DNA of 64,000 nucleotides. Origin: Nymphaea colorata. Taxonomy: Eukaryota > Streptophyta > Magnoliopsida > Nymphaeales > Nymphaeaceae. Numbering within the stretch: position 1 is the first letter of the stretch; each line of letters begins with the position of its first letter. The position numbers and the translations under genes are program-made. Of this stretch, positions 57,362 through 64,000 are shown one piece after another. The stretch is taken from NCBI RefSeq assembly GCF_008831285.2, contig NC_045145.1, positions 1,612,001-1,676,000 on the forward strand. The letters run 5' to 3'. Below the pieces are notes generated by a model. The model was not told the origin of the DNA and did not search any database. It was given only the letters and a program-made list of their open reading frames with translations.

Positions 57362-58592
57362 AGCCATTGTACTTCAAGATCTTCAAGTTGAAGGATGATG
57401 AGTCAACGCGAAGGCATGTGTTCCTCACAAGACATTCAAAGAGAGTTATTTAACCTAAAGTGGAAGAAAAAATAACAAAAGGAAGAAAATAAAGAAGTTT
57501 GGGCTTCATGCATCGAACTGTTTGATGCCTCTGAAGTTGCCACAAAAACCAAAGAAAGCATCTTCCATTGGGGAAAATTGAATTTAATCAAAAGAATATT
57601 CACATTGAGCCGCAACTCTTTCTTTTGTTTAGGACAAGCAACATGTTTTTCCAATTTAAAGAAGAAGAGGGAAAAAATAATCAAACCTGTTTCTACTGTA
57701 TTGAAAGAAGAGACTTTAAGTGCAGCTTCCTGAAATCAGGGTGGGAAGAGGAGATTTGGGTGACAAGCAAGTACAAATATTCATCGAAGATGAGGAAGAC
57801 TGAAATCTAGACCTTTTCCTTCTTTTGGCTTTGCCCTGCTCCTTTGGTGCCGTCACATGCTTTAAGCCCTCCTTCTCTCTTTCAAATCTATGATTTTTTA
57901 TCATGATGTTGTCTTTGTAAGGCACAGCCATGGCAGTTGGCTTCTTTCTAGAGGGCCCCATTAAATTTAACAGGTCTAGTCCTCCCATGGTTCTTCATTG
58001 CATGTAGAAAGTGTTTGATTCCCATTTTCAGAATGTTGAAAGCAAGAACACCTTGTTCGCTCATGTTTTGAAAGACAAGATAAACATTGTCATTTAAAAC
58101 CACATTTTAAAAAATTCTGGTAAATAAAGTGTGAGGTTTTCAAACTTTTTAGAAAGCTTTAAATTAAGAAAAATAAGTATGAAGTGTTTAGAATTAATTG
58201 GATTTTACAAAAATAGAATAGTGCAAAATAACATTGCTATTGAATATTATAGTATAACAATTACTGCCTTGTTCATAATAGATAAAAATAGCATTTTTTT
58301 CCTCAAAAGAAGAAACCACATCTTCTATTTCCGGAAAATCTTGCATGCAATGACATTTTATATTTTACTAAAGGACAAGACAGTGGCCCCTGTGGCTCAA
58401 CTTTCTAACTCTTCCACTGATTTGCATATGAGAGAAAAAGACAAACCTGGTCGCTGTTTCCAATTTACATCTTCAAATGTACCTCATAGAACCTCACAGG
58501 TGTTCTTGTGGGGCTAGTTGCCAAATAAAATTTTCAGTAACCACTCAATGAGTGAACAAATGGCAAGCCCTCAACCCAATAGCTAACACTCA
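57362..58592 (-). repeat. 1.25-kb segmental duplication C, right (inverted) copy, truncated by satellite
   Basis: Reverse complement of 38,600-39,852. The right end stops inside GH2 exon 2 exactly where the satellite begins (AGCTAACACTCAATG then satellite AATCATTC). It contains the second copy of the 90-codon frame (57,988-57,716). Confidence 0.88.
58447..58592 (-). pseudogene. GH2 beta-galactosidase exon 2 remnant, second copy
   Basis: On the minus strand: WVEGLPF-like text at the satellite border, then GY, TGA (58,536-58,534), KFYLATSPTRTPV and, after a frame change, FEDVNWK before the GTTTG donor at 58,446. It keeps Trp in VNWK where the left copy has Cys, so each copy has gained changes since the split. 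It has lost everything 5' of this exon. Confidence 0.8.
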
Positions 58593-61500
58593 ATGAATCA
58601 TTCAAAATGGATGTATTAATAAGTTAAAAACATTCAATCAAATATGCGTGATCAAATGACTCACTTAAATTCGACTAATGTTTATACAAACAACGGATTT
58701 CAATCGCTTATATCGCGTACTATAGATGTAACGACAAATTGAATTCTTTCGATAACTATTAGGGATGAAACTAATGCATAGATCCCATTTTTAACTATAT
58801 GAACTTGTGTGATTTCAATCATTTGAACGTTCTTTATAAAAGTAATAAACGGTGAAACACATTAACGATCAATTGAATGACTTGAATCACAAACTAACGC
58901 ATGAATGTGCTTAAACATTCATGTTGAATGATTTAGTGGATTGAAATCACAAGCTTGAATGACCATAAATGACATTTAAGTGATTTACTTGTTGTATTTT
59001 AGTTAATATAATATGTTTCGCTACTTATTACATCTATAATGAATGATTTTAATGGTTGAAACTAAAAGTTTATATGAAAAAAAATGAGATTCAAGTCGTT
59101 CGTTTGATCGCTTATCATTACCTTAATGCGTTTCACTTGTTATTACATGTACAATGATTGATTTTGTTGATTGAAATCACAAGTTTAAATGGATGCAAAC
59201 GAGATCTATGCATTACTTTGATCTCTTGTAGATAATCCAATGAGTTGAACTTGTAGTTACATCAATAGTAAGGATCCAATGAATTGAAATTACAAGTTTG
59301 TTTCAATACGAGTGGGATTTAAGCGATTCATCTAAGCACGCATATTTCATTGAATGTGATTAACTTGTTGCTATATCCACGTTGAATGATTTAGTGGATT
59401 TAAATCACAAGTTTGCATAAAATGAATGAAATTAAAGTGGTTCATTTGATCTTTTATGGTTAATCTAATGTGTTTTACTTGTTATGATATGTATAAGGAA
59501 TGATTTAAGTAATTGAAATTACCAATTCATATGGACATAAATCTGATGTATGTTGTGAATGATCCAAGGGATTGAATTCACAAGTACGCATCAATAGAGG
59601 TGGCATTTAAGTGATTCATTCGATCACACATATTTAATTGAATATGCATAACTTGATCAAATGAATCGCTTACATCCCACTCGTATTTAGACGAACTTGT
59701 GCTTAAATCCCATAGAAAGTTCAATATAAATGTAACAACAATAGCAAGGATCTAAGGGAATGAAATCACATGTTTGTATCAATACGGGTGAAACTACAAG
59801 GGATCAAACTATAAGATAAACCCCATTTGTATCCATATGAACTTGTGATTTAAATCATTTAAGTTAGTCATTATAGATGTAATAACAAGTGAAACGCATT
59901 TGATACACTATAAGCGCGCAAATGAACGACTTGAATCTTATTTGTTTTCATGCAAAGTTGAGATTTCAATCCACTAAATCTTTCAATATAGATGCAACAA
60001 CAAGTTAAGTACATTCAATCAAATATGTGTGATCAAATGAATCACTTAAATACCACTCGTATTGATACGAACTTGTGATTTCAATACCTTAGGTCATTCA
60101 CTATAAATATAACAAGTTAAACTCATTGAATTAAGTAAAAGGGATCAAACAAAAGCATAGATCCCACATGTATCCATAAGAACTTGTGATTTCAATCATT
60201 TAAACCGTTCATTACACATGTAATAACAAGTGAAACAGATTAGATTAAATATAGGGGAGCAAATTAACCACTAGAATCTTGTTCATTCTCATACAAACTT
60301 GTGATTTCGATCAAATGAATCATTCAAAATGGATGTATTAATAAGTTAAAAACATTCAATTAAATATGCGTGATCAAATGACTCACTTAAATTCGACTAA
60401 TGTTTATACAAACAATGGATTTCAATCGCTTGTATCGCGTACTATAGATGTAACGACAAATTGAATTCTTTCGATTAACTATTAGGGATGAAACTAACGC
60501 ATAGATCCCATTTTTAACTATATGAACTTGTGTGATTTCAATCATTTAAACGTTCTTTATAAAAGTAATAAACGGTGAAACACATTAGCATCAATTGAAT
60601 CACTTCAATCACAAACTAACGCATGAATGTGCTTAAACATTCATGTTGAATGATTTAGTGGATTGAAATCACAAGCTTGAATGACCATAAATGACATTTA
60701 AGTGATTTACTTGTTGTATTTTAGTTAATATAATATGTTTCGCTACTTATTACATCTATAATGAATGATTTTAATGGTTGAAACTAAAAGTTTATATGAA
60801 AAAAAATGAGATTCAAGTCGTTCGTTTGATCGCTTATCATTACCTTAATGCGTTTCACTTGTTATTACATGTACAATGATTGATTTTGTTGATTGAAATC
60901 ACAAGTTCAAATGGATGCAAACGAGATCTATGCATTACTTTGATCTCTTGTAGATAATCCAATGAGTTGAACTTGTAGTTACATCAATAGTAAGGATCCA
61001 ATGAATTGAAATTACAAGTTTGTTTCAATACGAGTGGGATTTAAGCGATTCATCTAAGCACGCATATTTCATTGAATGTGATTAACTTGTTGCTATATCC
61101 ACGTTGAATGATTTAGTGGATTTAAATCACAAGTTTGCATGAAAATGAATGAAATTGAAGTGGTTCATTTGATCTTTTATGGTTAATCTAATGTGTTTTA
61201 CTTGTTATGATATGTATAAGGAATGATTTAAGTAATTGAAATCACCATTCATATGGACATAAATCTGATGTATGTTGTGATGATCCAAGGGATTGAATTC
61301 ACAAGTACGCATCAATAGAGGTAGCATTTAAGTGATTCATTCGATCACACATATTTAATTGAATGCATAACTTGATCAAATGAATCGCTTACATCCCACT
61401 CGTATTTAGACGAACTTGTGCTTTAAATCCCTTAGAAAGTTCAATATAAATGTAACAACAATAGCAAGGATCTAAGGGAATGAAATCACATGTTTGTATC

Positions 61501-64000
61501 AATACGGGTGAAACTACAAGGGATCAAACTATAGCATAAACCCCATTTGTATCCACATGAACTTGTGATTTAAATCATTTAAGTTAGTCATTATAGATGT
61601 AATAACAAGTGAAACGCATTAGATACACTATAAGCACGCAAATGAACGACTTGAATCTTATTTGTTTTCATACAAACTTGAGATTTCAATCCACTAAATC
61701 ATTCAATATAGACGCAACAACAAGTTAAGTACATTCATCAAATATGTGTGATCAAATGAATCACTTAAATACCACTCGTACTGATACGAACTTGTGATTT
61801 CAATACCTTAGGTCATTCACTACAAATATAACAAGTTAAACTCATTGAATTAAGTAAAAGGATCAAACAAAAGCATAGATCCCACTTGTATCCATAATAA
61901 CTTTGATTTCAATCATTTAAACCGTCATTACACATGTAATAACAAGTGAAACAGATTAGATTAAATATAGGGGAGCAAATTAACCACTTGAATCTTGTTC
62001 ATTCTCACATAAACTTGTGATTTCGATCAAATGAATCATTCAAAATGGATGTATTAATAAGTTAAAATCATTCAATTAAATATGCGTGATCAAATGACTC
62101 ACTTAAATTCGACTAATGTTTATACAAACAACTGATTTCAATCGCTTATATCGCGTACTATAGATGTAACGACAAATTGAATTCTTTCGATTAACTATTA
62201 GGAATGAAACTAATGCATAGATCCCATTTTTAACTATATAACTTGTGTGATTTCAATCATTTAAACGTTCTTTATAAAAGTAATAAACGGTGAAACACAT
62301 TAGCGATCAATTGAATCACTTCAATCACAAACTAACGCATGAATGTGCTTAAACATTCATGTTGAATGATTTAGTGGATTGAAATCACAAGCTTGAATGA
62401 CCATAAATGACATTTAAGTGATTTACTTGTTGTATTTTAGTTAATATAATATGTTTCGCTACTTATTACATCTACAATGAATGATTTTAATGGTTGAAAC
62501 TAAAAGTTTATATGAAAAAAAATGAGATTCAAGTCGTTCGTTTGATCGCTTATCATTACCTTAATGCGTTTCACTGGTTATTACATGTACAATGATTGAT
62601 TTTGTTGATTGAAATCACAAGTTCAAATGGATGCAAATGAGATCTATGCATTACTTTGATCTCTTGTAGATAATCCAATGAGTTGAACTTGTAGTTACAT
62701 CAATAGTAAGGATCCAATGAATTGAAATTACAAGTTTGTATCAATACGAGTGGGATTTAAACGATTCATCTAAGCGCGCATATTTCATTGAATGTGATTA
62801 ACTTGTTGCTACATCCACGTTGAATGATTTAGTGGATTTAAATCACAAGTTTGCATGAAAATGAATGAAATTGAAGTAGTTCATTTGATCTTTTATGGTT
62901 AATCTAATGTGTTTTACTTGTTATGATATGTATAAGGAATGATTTAAGTAATTGAAATCACCAATTCATATGGACATAAATCTGATGTATATTGTGAATG
63001 ATCCAATGGATTGAATTCACAAGTACGCATCAATAGATGTGGGATTTAAGTGATTCATTCGATCACACATATTTAATTGAATATGCATAACTTGATCAAA
63101 TGAATCGCTTACATCCCACTTGTATTTAGATGAACTTGTGCTTTAAATCCCTTAGAAAGTTCACTGTAAATGTAACAACAATAGCAAGGATCTAAGGGAA
63201 TGAAATCACATGTTTGTATCAATACGGGTGAAACTACAAGGGATCAAACTATAGCATAAACCCCATTTGTATCCATATGAACTTGTGATTTAAATCATTT
63301 AAGTTAGTCATTATAGATGTAATAACAAGTGAAACGCATTAGATACACAATAAGCGCGTAAATGAACGACTTGAATCTTATTTGTTTTCATACAAACTTG
63401 AGATTTCAATCCACTAAATCATTCAATATAGATGCAACAACAAGTTAAGTACATTCAATCAAATATATGTGATCAAATGAATTACTTAAATACCACTCGT
63501 ACTGAGACAAACTTGTGATTTCAATACCTTAGGTCATTCACTACAAATATAACAAGTTAAACTCATTGAATTAAGTAAAAGGGATCAAACAAAAGCATAG
63601 ATCCCACTTGTATCCATAATAACTTTTGATTTCAATCATTTAAACCGTTCATTATACATGTAATAACAAGTGAAACAGATTAGATTAAATATAGGGGAGC
63701 AAATTAACCATTGAATCTTGTTCATTCTCACACAAACTTGTGATTTCGATCAAATGAATCATTCAAAATGGATGTATTAATAAGTTAAAAACATTCAATT
63801 AAATATGCGTGATCTAATGACTCACTTAAATTCGACTAATGTTTATACAAACAACTGATTTCAATCGCTTATACCCGTACTATAGATGTAACGACAAATT
63901 GAATTCTTTCGATTAACTATTAAGGATGAAACTAATGCATAGATCCCATTTTTAACTATATGAACTTGTGTGATTTCAATCATTTAAACGTTCTTTATAA
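58593..64000. repeat. satellite array: about 1,720-bp higher-order unit of 114-bp monomers in both orientations
   Basis: GAATCATTCAAAATGGATG begins at 58,595, 60,317, 62,033 and 63,756, giving unit lengths of 1,722, 1,716 and 1,723. At least three full units are present and the array leaves the window. Units differ by only a few bases per hundred by eye, plus small indels. Inside a unit, starts at 59,038, 59,152, 59,266, 59,380 and 59,494 are exactly 114 bases apart; monomers share TTGAAATCACAAGTTT and ACTTGTTATTACAT. From about 59,640 the monomers run mostly in the opposite orientation (AACTTGTGATTTCAATC; steps of 111-115). No open frame of any length occurs. Confidence 0.95.
58900..58923. 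repeat. palindrome at an orientation switch of the satellite
   Basis: CATGAATGT, a 6-base loop GCTTAA, then ACATTCATG: a perfect 9-bp inverted repeat where reverse monomers meet forward monomers. It recurs unchanged at 60,622-60,645 and 62,338-62,361, spaced one unit apart. Confidence 0.9.

Noticed and set aside
58593-64000. CRISPR-like array, because short conserved blocks recur with variable text between
   Set aside because: Repeats are 114 bp, diverged, in both orientations and part of a 1.72-kb unit in plant nuclear DNA; no spacer/repeat logic and no cas genes.

Overview
This is nuclear DNA of a flowering plant. It is AT-rich and intron-bearing, with gene remains from plant-specific families: a PKDM7-type JmjC histone demethylase, a subfamily XII LRR receptor kinase, a plant GH2 beta-galactosidase and a CYP84A-like P450. 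Plant LTR retrotransposons and hAT elements are common. The CYP84A-like piece favours an angiosperm; I cannot name the species. I found no gene that looks intact from end to end. The window is a gene graveyard: decayed gene copies and single exons lie among transposons, inverted segmental duplications and, at the right end, a satellite array.

Region by region: 2.5-5.6 kb is a JMJ14/15/18-like demethylase pseudogene (JmjC C-terminal half, C5HC2 finger, FYRN, FYRC) with at least six disabling lesions. At 7.0-8.1 kb is a GC-richer block that resembles plant mitochondrial DNA. At 8.9-19.8 kb are simple repeats, exon-like pieces of unknown genes, a 959-bp hAT element with terminal inverted repeats and an 8-bp target duplication, a LINE tail, and two inverted copies of a GC-rich repeat; the second copy runs into a 100-N assembly gap. 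At 20.9-23.7 kb is the 3' end of a Ty3/gypsy-like element (44-bp tandem repeats, polypurine tract, 2.3-kb LTR), and a decayed inverted LTR of the same family lies at 27.1-28.5 kb. A 264-bp hAT-like element sits at 25.1 kb, next to a duplicated last exon of the receptor kinase.

At 37.9-38.7 kb are the first exons of a GH2 beta-galactosidase pseudogene. They overlap a 1.25-kb segment repeated in inverted orientation at 57.4-58.6 kb. An orphan signal-peptide exon lies at 40.75 kb. On the minus strand, 46.5-41.7 kb is a nearly full-length LRR-XII receptor kinase pseudogene with frameshifts, stops, a 111-bp tandem duplication in the kinase P-loop region and a ruined DFG motif. A single CYP84A (ferulate 5-hydroxylase-like) exon is at 51.35 kb. 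Ty1/copia remnants lie at 52.6 and 55.4-56.9 kb; the latter keeps a 494-bp LTR.

From 58,593 to the window end is a tandem satellite with a unit of about 1,720 bp. Each unit is itself built of about fifteen 114-bp monomers, some forward and some inverted, with a small perfect palindrome at one orientation switch. This inverted-monomer higher-order repeat is the most unusual structure here and the best candidate for something undescribed.
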